Shown: positions 27,218 through 38,185, counted from the stretch's first letter. The stretch: DNA of 64,000 nt from an uncultured Robinsoniella sp. (GCA_900540475.1 UQGG01000022.1:57764-121763); one strand, 5' to 3'. Notes: generated by a model from the sequence alone, not told the origin. Numbers and translations are program-made.

Positions 27218-30200
27218 ATGGGCAAGAGAAGAAAGAAACTATTGAGCATGGCATTGGTTGTCGGTATGGTAGTATCCAATCTGTCTCCGTATACAAATGT
27301 ATTGGCGGCGGAACCGGAGCATGTGTCCCCGGGGAGTGCAGAAACTGCGGAGTTAAGTGAAGACCCCGGTGATGCACTGCCCCCAGGGACGGCAAAGGCA
27401 ATTGAGGAAACAGAGTCAGAAACAGCTCCTGTCAGCCAGGAAGTGACTGAAGAAGTAACAGAAGCAGCACCGGAGACCGAGATCATCACAGAGACAGAAC
27501 CGGTGGAAACAGAAGAAGAAACAATGGGTGAAACCCAGACACAGCTTACGGAAGAAACCGAAACAGAAACCACAACAGAGGCAGAGAAGAAAAATGCAAA
27601 TGCAGTAAACAATGTGGATGTAAACGGACTGTTTGCAGAATATTATACGACTTCCGGAAGTGGAACGAATGTAAAGCTGAACGTACTGAAGTCAAAAGGT
27701 ATTGATTACAATATTAACTATGGGGATTTAAATCCCAAGCTGATGCTTACAACGGGGCAGGACGATGCTGCCGGCATCCGCTGGAGCGGCAGAATCCGGG
27801 TGCCGGAAACAGCAGATTACACCTTCTACGGTCTTGTGGACAATGGGATCAGACTGTGGGTCAATGGAGAGCAGCTGTTTAATTACTGGGACGGAGGTTC
27901 CTGGGATATAGCACAGACAAGTAAGGCAGTAACATTAGAAGCAGGGAAATTCTATGATATTAAAGTAGAATATTTTGATTATGAAGGTGGCGCTCATGCT
28001 ACTTTATCCTGGAGTAATAACAAAGGGATGAAGGACAAGGCAACTATTCCATCATCTGCATTTTATCTTCCGTCCAACTATAATGGAATGTATATCGGAA
28101 GCATTGACACTTCAGAAGCAAACCTGAAAGAAGGCGAAGACTTTAAAGGGGATGTAACGGTAAATGGCTTTGGATTGGATCAGGCGGAACGTTTTGAGAT
28201 TGTAAAAACTTCCGGCGAATCCCTGAAGACTCCGGTATATGCCGATGTAACTTCAAAGAAAAATGAAGAAGCAAAAATTGTAATTCCAAATATGGAAACC
28301 GGTACATACAAGCTGAAAATCATACAGAGTAATACTGCTGTGATTTCAAAAGGCCTCATTATTGTAAAACCGGGAACCGATGAAGTACGTACAAGAACAG
28401 AAAGGCCCAGGGCAGACTGGGAGAGAGATTCCTATGTGAACTTAAACGGAATCTGGGAGTTTGACTTTGACGCAGATGAAGAAGGAAAAAATGCAGGCTG
28501 GTTTAAAACGGATCAGGAATTCACAAGATCCATTAACGTACCGTTCTGCTGGGAATCCTCTTTAAGCGGTATCAGCGATCCGGATTATAAAGGACAGGCT
28601 TGGTATAAGAAAACAGTAAATGTAGACAAATCCTGGGAAGGTAAGAAAATCTTCTTAAAATTCGGAGCAGTAGACTGGAAATGCAAACTCTGGGTAAATG
28701 GAGAAGAAGTCGGAGAACACATTGGCGGATACAGCGCATTCGAAATGGATGTCACCGAATATATGAACGTTGGGGAAGACAATGTAGTAACCCTTTGGGT
28801 AGAAGATAAAGGAAGCTACGGCGATGACAGCTATCCGGCATTAATCGGTAAACAGGGCAGAAATGCTCCCTGCGGATATATCCATACAAGCGGTATCTGG
28901 CAGACAGTAGGTATGGAAGCCAGAAGTGCAACTTACCTGGACAATGCCAAAGCTGTATCGGATATTGACAATGCAACGGTTACCTACGACCTGGATGTTA
29001 CCACTGACAAAGACCAAACTCTTACGGTAGAATATGATTTCGCAAGTACCGTATACGATTTGGAAAATGACGTGGATATCCCAACCGGTTCCGTGGTAGA
29101 AGGAAGCCAGGAGATTCAGGTGGAATCCGGTGCCAACTCGGTAGAACTCTCTCCGATTGCCATTGCAAACCAGAAACTCTGGAACTACGATGATCCCAAC
29201 CTTTACCAGGGTACCCTGACCGTCAAAGATGTGGATGGAAATGTATTGGATGAACTGTCTACTTACTTTGGGCTTCGTAAGGTAGAGGCAAAGTATTACA
29301 ATGAAGACCTGGGTGTAAAATATATCTACCTCAATGATGAGCCTGTCTATATGTCAGGACTTTTGGATCAGGGATTCTGGGAAGAGGGCATCTATACCGC
29401 ACCATCAGAAGATGCTTTAAAATATGATATTCTGGCAATGAAAGAAGCCGGTTTTAATATGATCCGTAAGCATCTGAAGATCGAAGATCCGCTGCAATAC
29501 TACTGGTGCGATAAGTTAGGTATGATGGTATGGCAGGATATGCCTCATGCAACCGCTATGGTACCGTCCAAAGAAGGCGGAGAAGCTCTTGGCAGAAAGT
29601 ACTATGAAGAATGCCTGGATGCTGCAATGGAAATGAATTATAACCACCCGTCAATTGTCTCTGTTATGCTTTTCAACGAGACCTGGGGACTGTATGCGGC
29701 ATATAATGACAACGGCAAGAACCGGAATGTGAAAGCGGCTGACGGAAAGAGTACAGCAGAATGGGTAGAATATCTGTATAACAAGACAAAAGGGGCATAT
29801 CCGAATATGCTGATCGAAGATATGAGTCCCTGCAACAGCGACCATGTACAGCCGTCTGACCTGAATACTTACCATATGTACCCAAAGTCTTATGACGGTG
29901 CGGTAGGCGATGTGGAGAACCGGGTAAACAATGCATACGTAGGTTCCGAGAATAACTATAAGTTTGGCTTCAAGCAGGATGGAGATCCCCTTCTGAACAG
30001 TGAATACGGCGGTGTTGCTGCCTATGACGGCGATTACGACATCTCTTACTGCTTCAAGTATATGACTGATATCCAGAGAAGATATGAAAAACAGAGCGGT
30101 TTCGTATATACAGAGCCATTCGACGTAGAGTACGAACGCAACGGTATCTTAACTTATGACAGACAGATGAAAATCTTTGGTTATGATGAAGTAGCCTATG

Positions 30201-33200
30201 GCGGAGATATGGGAATCAAGGATCTGGTTCAGGAGACCTATATCGGTATCGTAGACAGCCCGATTAAAAATGTAAAACCGGGAGCAAAGATCAAAACAAA
30301 GATTATGGCAATGAGCTGGACAAATGATGTACCGGAAAACGCTGTAGTAAAATGGCGTTTCGACGGAACAGACATCTATGGAAACAATATCAGCACCGAC
30401 CTTGCCGGCACACTGGGAATGGACATTATCCCTTATGAAAAGGCAGAAGCAAGCCTTTCCTTCCGCGTACCTGCCCAGGCTTGTGTAGGAACTTTAACCG
30501 TATGGATTGAAGGACCGGACGGAGCTAAGATTGCGAAAAACTTTACCAATATCGTAGTTGCAGATCCTTCAAGTGATAATAAAGAAATGGTTCTGGATAA
30601 TGAAAAAGGCTCCATCACCATGAAAGCAGCTGTAAATGACCGCAAGATGGTAACCACAAAAGGAACCGGCAGCCAGGATTACAGCTACACCTTGCCGGAG
30701 AACTTTAATCTGGATTCCTTAAATGGCATGAAGATTATTGCAGAGGCATCTTCCTATAAAGGAAAGATAGGAACCGATAAAAACCATTCTTCTTACAGCT
30801 CCGAATTCAGCCAGACGGCAGAAGGCAGAGCAGTGGCATCTGATATGACCGTTTCCGTAAACGGCGTAGAGATTGACACCGTTTACCTTCCGGACAATCC
30901 AAGAGATATGAGAGGAACTCTTTCTCTGAATGCTCCTTATAACGGTGCAACCAGTGCGGGAGACTTTGGTTATCTGGTAAACTTAAGCGTATCCAAGGAA
31001 AAACTGGCTGAAATTAAAGCAGCTATGGGTGATAGCAAAGTAATGAAAGTTACTTATGCGGTAAAAGCGGACGCAGCAAATCAGAACGGACTTCGTATTT
31101 ACAACTCCGTTTACGGAAGATATGCTGTAAATCCAACCATTATTTTAAACCCGGAAGATATTGAAAAGGCAGATCAGGTAACGGCAGTTAAAAATATTAA
31201 GACAACCTCTGATAATTACAGCGCAGAAGGCGTATTATCCGGCAATTCCAATCTGACGGTAAGAACAGGAGAGAAGGAAGGATATATCATCGCTCTTGCA
31301 AACGGAGGAAGCAGCATCACAGTTACAAATAAAAAGACAAATGAGGTAATTGGAGTAGCAGCGGAACTGGCAGCAGGCGCTCATCACGTAAAAGTAACCT
31401 TGTTTGACGAGCAGATCCGTGTATTTGCAGACAATAATCCGGAAGCAGTGATCAATGTATATGACAGAAGCGGCTTTACCGGCGGTATCACAGTCAATGC
31501 ATCCAAAACAAATCCGGTATCCGATCTTGTAGTTTCACCGGAATCCTATGAAGCAGTTAAGACTGAAATTGACGACACCGTAAAAGACGTTGAAGTATTA
31601 GATGATTTCAGCGATGCTGATTATACAAAACGTTACGAAATCATGGGCAATGCATGGAGTGGAAACGTAGTAAACGGTGCACTGAGTATGGGTGCTTCTG
31701 ATCAGGGAGAGAAAATGATTATGAAGGATGTCTCCATGTCAGACGGTATCTACGAAATGGATATAAAAGTAACCAATTCAGCAGAAACACACGGAAATGT
31801 AGGATTTGTATTCCGTTCTTCCAACTATAATATGGGCCCGGATGGTGCAAATGGATATTACGCAGGCATCGGTGACCGTTATGTACAGCTTGGACGTATG
31901 AGCCAGGGCTGGAAAGAACTTGCAAAAGTTACCGTACCGGAGTTAATCGTAGGAAGTACGCATACACTGCGTGTAGCTGTATTCGGATCCAGAATCCAGA
32001 TCTATGTGGATGATGCCGCAGTACCATGTGTTGATCTTAACGATTCTACCTACCTGGAGGGCGGCGTGGCTGTCAGAGGTTACCGGGTAGCAGCAACCCT
32101 GGACAATATCCATGTGGCAAGCATTCCGCGTTATAGCAGCACATTTGAAAAAGGCAGCGATGAGTGGGAAGCAAACGGCAACTGGAAGACAGTAGACGGA
32201 GCATATACCTCAGGGTCTAAGGGAGCGTACTCTCTGGTTGATAGCAATAAAATAAAAGATGCCCTCTTTGCAGCAGATGTGAAGCCGGGAACGGAAGATT
32301 CCGTAACCGCACTGTTGCTGCGTACCGTAAGCGGCTCAGTAGGAATCAGCGGATACCAGCTGGTTGCAGATGCAAAAAATGACAAAGTCCAGATTGTAAA
32401 ATCGGAAAAAGGCAAGACAACCGTACTGGCGGAAACCGGCATGCGTCTCCAGGCAGGCAAGACTTACCGCTTAACTGTTGAAATGCAGGGCTCCGTTATC
32501 AAAGCTTATAAAAATGACAGCAGGGAAGCACTCATCATAGCAGAAGATGCAGCATTTACCGCAGGCCAGATTGGTATTATGAATGTAAATGGCACAACTA
32601 CCATTGACAATGTTGCAATCAATAACCAGTTTATTGACGGTGAATTAATGAAACCGGCAGATCCAAAAGCTTTGGATGAAATCATTGCAGAAGCACAGAA
32701 AGTAGATGCAGGCAAATATACCGCAGATTCCTACAGCAGGCTGAAGGCAGCTCTGGAAGCGGCTCTGGATGCTGACCGTTACGATCAGCAGGAAATTGAT
32801 CAGGCTGTTTCCGCAGTGAGAGAAGCGCTAAACCAGCTGGTATTAAAACCAATAGATTTAACCGTATTGAATAACAAAATAGCAGAAGCAAAGAAATTAG
32901 ATCCGTCTAAATACACGGCTGATTCTTATGCAAGAGTAAAATCCGCACTGGCAGCAGCAGAAGCAGTGAATAAAAAGGACCAGGCAGCAGTAAATGCCGC
33001 AGCAAAAGCCTTAAGTGATGCTATTGCACAGCTGAAAATCAAACCGGTAGATTTGGGAGCACTAAACCAGAAGATTGCAGAAGCAAAGAAATTGGATGCG
33101 AACAAATACACCGCAGATTCTTATGCCAAAGTTAGAACAGCGCTGGCAGCAGCAGAAGCAGTCAATAAAAACGACCAGGCAGCAGTAAATGCCGCAGTGA

Positions 33201-33760
33201 AGAACTTAAGTGATGCTATGGCTCAGCTCAAGGTGAAACCGGCTGTACCGACAGTACCTAAGAAAAACGCTGTTTATACCGTTAACAGCCTGGTATACAA
33301 GGTAACAAAATCTTCATCCAAATCCGGAACCGTAAAAGTAATGAAAGCCAAGAAAAAAACCTATACTTCTATCAGTGTTCCAAAGACTGTAAAGTTAAAT
33401 GGTTATACCTTTAAGGTTACCGAGATTTATAAGAATGCATTCAAAAACAATACTAAGCTGAAAAAAGTTAAGATTGCAGATAACGTAAGCAAAATTGGTT
33501 CTTATGCATTTGCAGGCTGTAATAAACTGAAATCCGTTACAATTGGTAAGGGACTGAAGAGCATTGGAAGCAAAGCATTCTATAATGACAAATTATTAAA
33601 GAGTATTGTAATAAAATCTACAAAAGTCAGCAAAGTTGACAGCAAAGCATTTAGCGGAATCCATAAGAACGCTTATATTAATGTGCCAAACAAAAAGGCA
33701 TCTGCTTATAAGAAAACATTTAAAAAAGGTGGACAGGCTAAGACAGTGAAGATTAAATAG
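27218..33760 (+). CDS. Giant secreted GH2 glycoside hydrolase with PA14, FIVAR and LRR_5 modules
   Basis: This 2180-residue protein starts at ATG 27218 after AAGGAGG, with a signal peptide ending near VLA (about 31). Order: a Glu/Thr-rich linker (32-125); PA14 (about 128-285, FAEYY start); an Ig-like domain; GH2 sugar-binding and Ig domains (about 394-700); a GH2 barrel with FNETWG (likely acid/base E821) and NSEYGG (likely nucleophile E929); beta domains; two LamG/CBM66-like jelly rolls (about 1462-1807); three FIVAR repeats with a 65-residue period (1816-2010); and BspA-like LRR_5 repeats to the lysine-rich end. GH2 covers beta-galactosidases, beta-glucuronidases and beta-mannosidases; specificity cannot be read here. 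The LRR_5 end differs from the FN3 tails of the other giants. Confidence 0.88.
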   Translation: MGKRRKKLLSMALVVGMVVSNLSPYTNVLAAEPEHVSPGSAETAELSEDPGDALPPGTAKAIEETESETAPVSQEVTEEVTEAAPETEIITETEPVETEEETMGETQTQLTEETETETTTEAEKKNANAVNNVDVNGLFAEYYTTSGSGTNVKLNVLKSKGIDYNINYGDLNPKLMLTTGQDDAAGIRWSGRIRVPETADYTFYGLVDNGIRLWVNGEQLFNYWDGGSWDIAQTSKAVTLEAGKFYDIKVEYFDYEGGAHATLSWSNNKGMKDKATIPSSAFYLPSNYNGMYIGSIDTSEANLKEGEDFKGDVTVNGFGLDQAERFEIVKTSGESLKTPVYADVTSKKNEEAKIVIPNMETGTYKLKIIQSNTAVISKGLIIVKPGTDEVRTRTERPRADWERDSYVNLNGIWEFDFDADEEGKNAGWFKTDQEFTRSINVPFCWESSLSGISDPDYKGQAWYKKTVNVDKSWEGKKIFLKFGAVDWKCKLWVNGEEVGEHIGGYSAFEMDVTEYMNVGEDNVVTLWVEDKGSYGDDSYPALIGKQGRNAPCGYIHTSGIWQTVGMEARSATYLDNAKAVSDIDNATVTYDLDVTTDKDQTLTVEYDFASTVYDLENDVDIPTGSVVEGSQEIQVESGANSVELSPIAIANQKLWNYDDPNLYQGTLTVKDVDGNVLDELSTYFGLRKVEAKYYNEDLGVKYIYLNDEPVYMSGLLDQGFWEEGIYTAPSEDALKYDILAMKEAGFNMIRKHLKIEDPLQYYWCDKLGMMVWQDMPHATAMVPSKEGGEALGRKYYEECLDAAMEMNYNHPSIVSVMLFNETWGLYAAYNDNGKNRNVKAADGKSTAEWVEYLYNKTKGAYPNMLIEDMSPCNSDHVQPSDLNTYHMYPKSYDGAVGDVENRVNNAYVGSENNYKFGFKQDGDPLLNSEYGGVAAYDGDYDISYCFKYMTDIQRRYEKQSGFVYTEPFDVEYERNGILTYDRQMKIFGYDEVAYGGDMGIKDLVQETYIGIVDSPIKNVKPGAKIKTKIMAMSWTNDVPENAVVKWRFDGTDIYGNNISTDLAGTLGMDIIPYEKAEASLSFRVPAQACVGTLTVWIEGPDGAKIAKNFTNIVVADPSSDNKEMVLDNEKGSITMKAAVNDRKMVTTKGTGSQDYSYTLPENFNLDSLNGMKIIAEASSYKGKIGTDKNHSSYSSEFSQTAEGRAVASDMTVSVNGVEIDTVYLPDNPRDMRGTLSLNAPYNGATSAGDFGYLVNLSVSKEKLAEIKAAMGDSKVMKVTYAVKADAANQNGLRIYNSVYGRYAVNPTIILNPEDIEKADQVTAVKNIKTTSDNYSAEGVLSGNSNLTVRTGEKEGYIIALANGGSSITVTNKKTNEVIGVAAELAAGAHHVKVTLFDEQIRVFADNNPEAVINVYDRSGFTGGITVNASKTNPVSDLVVSPESYEAVKTEIDDTVKDVEVLDDFSDADYTKRYEIMGNAWSGNVVNGALSMGASDQGEKMIMKDVSMSDGIYEMDIKVTNSAETHGNVGFVFRSSNYNMGPDGANGYYAGIGDRYVQLGRMSQGWKELAKVTVPELIVGSTHTLRVAVFGSRIQIYVDDAAVPCVDLNDSTYLEGGVAVRGYRVAATLDNIHVASIPRYSSTFEKGSDEWEANGNWKTVDGAYTSGSKGAYSLVDSNKIKDALFAADVKPGTEDSVTALLLRTVSGSVGISGYQLVADAKNDKVQIVKSEKGKTTVLAETGMRLQAGKTYRLTVEMQGSVIKAYKNDSREALIIAEDAAFTAGQIGIMNVNGTTTIDNVAINNQFIDGELMKPADPKALDEIIAEAQKVDAGKYTADSYSRLKAALEAALDADRYDQQEIDQAVSAVREALNQLVLKPIDLTVLNNKIAEAKKLDPSKYTADSYARVKSALAAAEAVNKKDQAAVNAAAKALSDAIAQLKIKPVDLGALNQKIAEAKKLDANKYTADSYAKVRTALAAAEAVNKNDQAAVNAAVKNLSDAMAQLKVKPAVPTVPKKNAVYTVNSLVYKVTKSSSKSGTVKVMKAKKKTYTSISVPKTVKLNGYTFKVTEIYKNAFKNNTKLKKVKIADNVSKIGSYAFAGCNKLKSVTIGKGLKSIGSKAFYNDKLLKSIVIKSTKVSKVDSKAFSGIHKNAYINVPNKKASAYKKTFKKGGQAKTVKIK

Positions 33761-33769
33761 TATATGGAG

Positions 33770-33807
33770 GACTGCCCGGGTTTTAAGACTCGGGCGGTCT
33801 TTTTTTG
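33770..33807 (+). terminator. Rho-independent terminator
   Basis: GACTGCCCG (33770-33778) pairs with CGGGCGGTC (33791-33799) with one G-U, followed by a run of Ts. Confidence 0.88.
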
Positions 33808-33836
33808 AGGGCAATTTTTCCGATATACTCATTGCT

Positions 33837-33922
33837 TATACCACTTCACCTAGGAACTCTCTGACATTAGCAAAAGAGAGCGAAAGAAAGATCTGTAAGC
33901 TGGCTGTTCTTTGTGGTATAAT
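33837..33922 (+). promoter_or_regulatory. Probable promoter with an inverted repeat
   Basis: TATAAT lies at 33917-33922 without a good -35. TATACCAC (33837-33844) is an exact inverse of GTGGTATA (33913-33920), which overlaps the -10, so it may be a control site. Confidence 0.4.
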
Positions 33923-34021
33923 ATCTGCGATATTCCTGCTTGAGCGAAGTGCATTAATTATTTAGGTAATTCTTTTGCAGGCGGGGATTCTAAAAAACCT
34001 TACTGTAAAGGAGATTGTACA

Positions 34022-34639
34022 ATGAGCGCAATGAAAGACAGAATGCATACAGGGGAGCTTTATCTTCCCGATGATGAGGAAATTATGAAATATCAGGTAA
34101 AATGTCTGGAACGTCTGTATCAGTTTAATATGACCAGTCCCACAGAATCTGCAAAGCGGGCAGCTATGCTGAAAGAGATGTTTGCAGAAATCGGAGAGAA
34201 TTGCTATATAGAACCGCCCTTTCATTCGAATTTCGGTGGGAAATATTGTCACTTTGGAAAAAATGTCTATGCTAACTTTAACCTCACCTGTGTAGATGAC
34301 ACTCATATCTATGTAGGAGACTATACGATGATCGGTCCAAATGTCACCATTGCTACCGCAGGACATCCGATCCTGCCGGAACTGCGGGAAAAAGCATACC
34401 AGTACAATGCACCTGTTCATATCGGCAAAAACTGCTGGATTGGTGCGGGAGCAATCATTTTGCCCGGTATTACAATCGGGGATAATGTAGTAATAGGCGC
34501 TGGCAGTGTTGTAACAAAAGATTTACCGTCTAACGTGGTTGCAGTAGGAAATCCGTGTAAAATTTTACGGGAAGTGAACGAACAAGATAAAATTTATTAT
34601 TTCAAGAACAGAAAGATAGATTGGGATCATCTGACATAA
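34022..34639 (+). CDS. Hexapeptide sugar O-acetyltransferase (maltose/galactoside acetyltransferase family)
   Basis: This 205-residue protein starts at ATG 34022 after AAAGGAG. An N-terminal Mac domain (MKDRMHTGELY) and left-handed beta-helix hexapeptide repeats (IGAGAIILPGITIGDNVVIG) mark the LacA/Maa family, which transfers acetyl from acetyl-CoA to the 6-hydroxyl of sugars. The TAGHP motif places the catalytic histidine at H115, the same number as in E. coli LacA. It sits between the GH2 enzyme and a sensor kinase. Detoxification of non-metabolised sugars is the usual view of such enzymes. Confidence 0.92.
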   Translation: MSAMKDRMHTGELYLPDDEEIMKYQVKCLERLYQFNMTSPTESAKRAAMLKEMFAEIGENCYIEPPFHSNFGGKYCHFGKNVYANFNLTCVDDTHIYVGDYTMIGPNVTIATAGHPILPELREKAYQYNAPVHIGKNCWIGAGAIILPGITIGDNVVIGAGSVVTKDLPSNVVAVGNPCKILREVNEQDKIYYFKNRKIDWDHLT

Positions 34640-34668
34640 CATACAAAAGGGGATTTGGGGGATATGGG

Positions 34669-36426
34669 ATGTTTACTGAAAAGAAAAACCGTTTACAATT
34701 TACATATTACAGCAGTTTTTTAATGCTGATTGTAATACCTATTTTATGTATTATCATAGGTTCATTTGCCATAGTCAGAACAATGATGTTTCATTCCGCT
34801 ACAGAAAAAATTGAACTGGTCCAGGCAAATGTAGAGAAGACGCTGGAAGCAGAGATAGACAATGTCTCCATGCGTCTTTCTCATCTGTGCAATGTAAATA
34901 ACAGTGATGTACTGGCACTGGCGGCGCAGACGGACGATACCAATGCATTTAATAAATATAACTTCGAAAAGATATTACGGGAAACCTTTAATTATATGAT
35001 GATCCCCAGTGATGATATGCTGGCATCCGTATTCTATATGGTCAGCGGGGACAACACATATATCAAGGATGACCTGGTGATACCACAGGCAAAAATCAGA
35101 CAGTCAAAGTGGTACCAGCAGGCGTTGTCTAATAAGAATAATGTGTGTATAGGCAGTTATTCATCGAAAGTCACCTATTCTCTGAAAACGAAATATCAGT
35201 TCACCATTGCAGCGGGGCTGTCTCCGGATAACAGCCTGGACAGAACCAACAAGATCGAAATGGCGACCTTGTTTATTCAGTCTGAAATCGGGAACATGAT
35301 GCGGGAATATAACAAAGAGAGCAGCCTGGGTACCATGTACCTGGTAGATGAAAACAAAGAGGTGCTTCTAAATGTCAGCGATCAGGAAATCACACTCCCG
35401 GCGAATCTGGATTTGGATCAGGGTATTGTCAGAGAGCATACGGGAGGGACAGCATTTACCTATCTCATGAAAGAGATCAGCCCTACCGGCTGGAAGCTGG
35501 TCAGCGTGGTAGATTCACAGATCCTTCTGGAAGAATTTAATAAAATAGCAGGGATCATCATTGTGATTACCGTAGTACTTTTTATGTTGTTTTACCTGTT
35601 CTCCAGTATCTTCCTGAAGCGTATTATTCATCCGGTAAATGAAGTGATTGAGGGGCTGAAGCAGGTAGAAGGGGGAAGCCTGGATGTACATATCCCCATC
35701 AGCGGGCAGTCAGAGATCAGAACGATGATTCATTCTTTTAACCGTATGGTACGCAGGTTAAAGGTGCTGATCCGGGACAATGAAAAGCAGCAGCAGATGA
35801 AGCACGAAGCTGAAATCCGGGCACTGCAGTCACAGATCAATCCCCATTTTCTGGTCAATACTTTGAGCTCCATCCGCTTTATGGCACAGGTATCCAAGTT
35901 TGACGGGATTAAGAATATGGCGGAAGCTTTGATCCGCATACTTTCCTGTTCTTTTCGGAGAAACGGCAGTTTTTACACTCTAAAAGAAGAGCTGGAGGTG
36001 CTCAGCAGCTATATTTTCTTAATGAAGGTGCGTTATTCAGACGGATTTGAATATACCGCGGATGTCTTAGAAGGCTGCATGGATGATCTGGTACCCAGGT
36101 TAATCTTGCAGCCGATTATAGAAAACTGTATCGTTCATGGATTTAGCGAAATGGAAGATATCGGGGAAATAAAGCTGCGGGCTTATCAGGAAGAAGACAA
36201 GCTCTGCATTGTCATAGAAGATAATGGAAAGGGTATGACAGAAGAACAGATCCATGAGATTCTAAAACCAAAAGAGGATAAGGAGGACAATTACAGTATT
36301 GGCATCTCCAATGTATACAGCAGGCTGAAGCTGAATTTTGGGGAGACGTGTGAGATGAGTATTGTGAGTGAACCCGGAAAATATACCAGAACAATCATAG
36401 AGATACCACGTAAAAGTACGAAGTAG
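34669..36426 (+). CDS. YesM-type sensor histidine kinase with large extracellular sensor
   Basis: ATG 34669 is preferred, giving 585 residues and placing the first transmembrane helix at about 15-40. Upstream in-frame starts lie inside the acetyltransferase gene. The ribosome site is weak (GGGGGAT). An extracellular Cache-like domain (about 45-290), a second helix (about 300-320), a HAMP domain (KRIIHPVNEVIEGL), a His_kinase box (SQINPHFLVNT, H393), an N box (LQPIIENCIVHG) and a G box (SIGISNVYSRL) follow. Its partner regulator is encoded 45 nt downstream. It may sense an oligosaccharide or peptide outside the cell. Confidence 0.9.
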   Translation: MFTEKKNRLQFTYYSSFLMLIVIPILCIIIGSFAIVRTMMFHSATEKIELVQANVEKTLEAEIDNVSMRLSHLCNVNNSDVLALAAQTDDTNAFNKYNFEKILRETFNYMMIPSDDMLASVFYMVSGDNTYIKDDLVIPQAKIRQSKWYQQALSNKNNVCIGSYSSKVTYSLKTKYQFTIAAGLSPDNSLDRTNKIEMATLFIQSEIGNMMREYNKESSLGTMYLVDENKEVLLNVSDQEITLPANLDLDQGIVREHTGGTAFTYLMKEISPTGWKLVSVVDSQILLEEFNKIAGIIIVITVVLFMLFYLFSSIFLKRIIHPVNEVIEGLKQVEGGSLDVHIPISGQSEIRTMIHSFNRMVRRLKVLIRDNEKQQQMKHEAEIRALQSQINPHFLVNTLSSIRFMAQVSKFDGIKNMAEALIRILSCSFRRNGSFYTLKEELEVLSSYIFLMKVRYSDGFEYTADVLEGCMDDLVPRLILQPIIENCIVHGFSEMEDIGEIKLRAYQEEDKLCIVIEDNGKGMTEEQIHEILKPKEDKEDNYSIGISNVYSRLKLNFGETCEMSIVSEPGKYTRTIIEIPRKSTK

Positions 36427-36471
36427 AACGGGCAGATTGTAACACGGGATTGAAGCAGGGAGGAAAAGAAG

Positions 36472-38037
36472 ATGTACAGAGTTATGTTTGTAGATGATGA
36501 TATGATCGTAAGGACCACACTGCATACGATTGTGGATTGGGAGAAGTATGGGTTTGAAATTGCAGGAGATGCAAAAAATGGCCAGCAGGCACTGGAAAGA
36601 TTAAAGAGCACCCCCGTAGACCTGTTAATTACTGATATGAAAATGCCTATTATGGATGGCATCACCTTAATCAAACAGGTGAATCAAATGGAGCAGGTAC
36701 CTGTCATTCTGGCGCTGAGCGGCTACGATGACTTTTTGCTGGTACGGGAGGCATTTCGGCTGGGCGCACTGGACTACCTGTTGAAATCAGATATCAATGA
36801 AATTATGCTGAGCAGCCATCTGGAACGCATTGTTAATGAAATTCAAAAAGTAAAGGGGAGCAGTCCGGCAGGCAGAACAGCGGTTAAACCAGTGGGGGAA
36901 AGCCAGATATTGCAGGATATGGCTCTTGGGCGGACAGAGTTAAAAGAATCGTTTTTTGAAGATTATTATTATATCGTTCGTTTTGAAATTGTGGATTTCA
37001 AACAACAGGTATTCCGGTTTGGCAATGATCTGGAGGATGCATTGATAAAGCCAATGCTGGAAATTGCAAATCAGATACCCATGGTTGCTTCTAAGTGTAC
37101 GATCTGTTCCCTGTCTCCGTCTTCCTACCTGCTGTATTACCGGGCAAAGGATGCAGATGAAAACAGAAAGAACCGGGTGCAGTCGGTAAGCAGGCAGATC
37201 CTAAACAACTGGAAAAACTATATGAATCTCCCGGCTATTGCAGGGATCAGCCAGATCGGCTCCGGAGCATCCCGGTTTCTGGAATGCATGGAAACAGCGG
37301 GATTCTTGCTGACCTTTCAGAGCGTTTTTGAAAAAACGGATGTATTTACTATGGATATCCAGCAAAAGGTTGATATACGGGAAGCGGTTTTGGCAGGAAT
37401 CCGTTATCAGGATTTAAAGGATAGTTTAAAATCTCTGGATAATGCGGCATTTGAACAGAGCTGTCAGAGGATATTCACGGACTTTTACAAGATTGGATTT
37501 GAGCAGGCAAAAATAGAGAGTATCTATATGATCTATCAGGTGTCCATATCCCTGAGAGAAAACAACGACGATATCCTGAAGGTATTTCCTCAGGAAGTGG
37601 ATTACTACGAAAAAGTACAGCGGATAACCAGCCTGAAGGAAATGGAGATCTGGATGACCAATTACCTCCGCTGGATTATGGATTATCTGGAACATAACTA
37701 TGACAGAAGACAGAATGACGTGATCCAAAAAGCAAAACGCTTTATCTGGGATAATTATGCTAACCCGGAGCTGTCCCTGGGAAATGTGGCAGACTTTGTG
37801 GGTCTAAATGAAAAATACTTCAGCACCCGTTTTACAAAAGAGACAGGCACCACCTTCAGCAGCTACCTGATGGAATTCCGTATCTCAAAAGCAAAAGAGC
37901 TGATTAGAAAAACAGATATGAAGATCTATGAGATCAGCCAGAGCGTAGGGTATAACAGTGTGGAGCATTTTAACAGGATATTTAAAAAACTTTGCCAGAT
38001 GAGTCCGGTTAATTATAAAAAGGAAGGCAAAAAATAG
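36472..38037 (+). CDS. YesN-type response regulator with AraC DNA-binding domain
   Basis: This 521-residue protein starts at ATG 36472 after GGGAGG. The receiver shows VDDD near residue 8, the phospho-acceptor in LITDMKMPI (D55) and LLKSD in place of the usual K-P turn. A long middle domain (about 130-410) is typical of YesN. The C-terminal AraC domain carries LNEKYFSTRFTKETG and VGYNSVEHFNRIFKKL. It is the partner of the kinase upstream. Likely targets are the neighbouring glycan genes (inference). Confidence 0.92.
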   Translation: MYRVMFVDDDMIVRTTLHTIVDWEKYGFEIAGDAKNGQQALERLKSTPVDLLITDMKMPIMDGITLIKQVNQMEQVPVILALSGYDDFLLVREAFRLGALDYLLKSDINEIMLSSHLERIVNEIQKVKGSSPAGRTAVKPVGESQILQDMALGRTELKESFFEDYYYIVRFEIVDFKQQVFRFGNDLEDALIKPMLEIANQIPMVASKCTICSLSPSSYLLYYRAKDADENRKNRVQSVSRQILNNWKNYMNLPAIAGISQIGSGASRFLECMETAGFLLTFQSVFEKTDVFTMDIQQKVDIREAVLAGIRYQDLKDSLKSLDNAAFEQSCQRIFTDFYKIGFEQAKIESIYMIYQVSISLRENNDDILKVFPQEVDYYEKVQRITSLKEMEIWMTNYLRWIMDYLEHNYDRRQNDVIQKAKRFIWDNYANPELSLGNVADFVGLNEKYFSTRFTKETGTTFSSYLMEFRISKAKELIRKTDMKIYEISQSVGYNSVEHFNRIFKKLCQMSPVNYKKEGKK

Positions 38038-38040
38038 TCA

Positions 38041-38079
38041 AAAACCCCGTTGGTTGCAGCGGGGTTTTTGGCTTTTTTA
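38041..38079 (+). terminator. Strong Rho-independent terminator
   Basis: AAAACCCCG (38041-38049) pairs with CGGGGTTTT (38060-38068), followed by TTGGCTTTTTT. Confidence 0.92.
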
Positions 38080-38185
38080 AAATACTGATATAGATGATAA
38101 CATAGCGTCTTTTTATGACATAAAAGGAGCAATTCAATACGTCGTGGCAATCTATGTGATGGATTTATGATATTGTTATAAATAT

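Noticed and set aside
26995..27612. 205-residue minus-strand Ser/Val-rich reading frame
   Set aside because: It mirrors the Glu/Thr-rich linker of the GH2 protein; compositional artefact.
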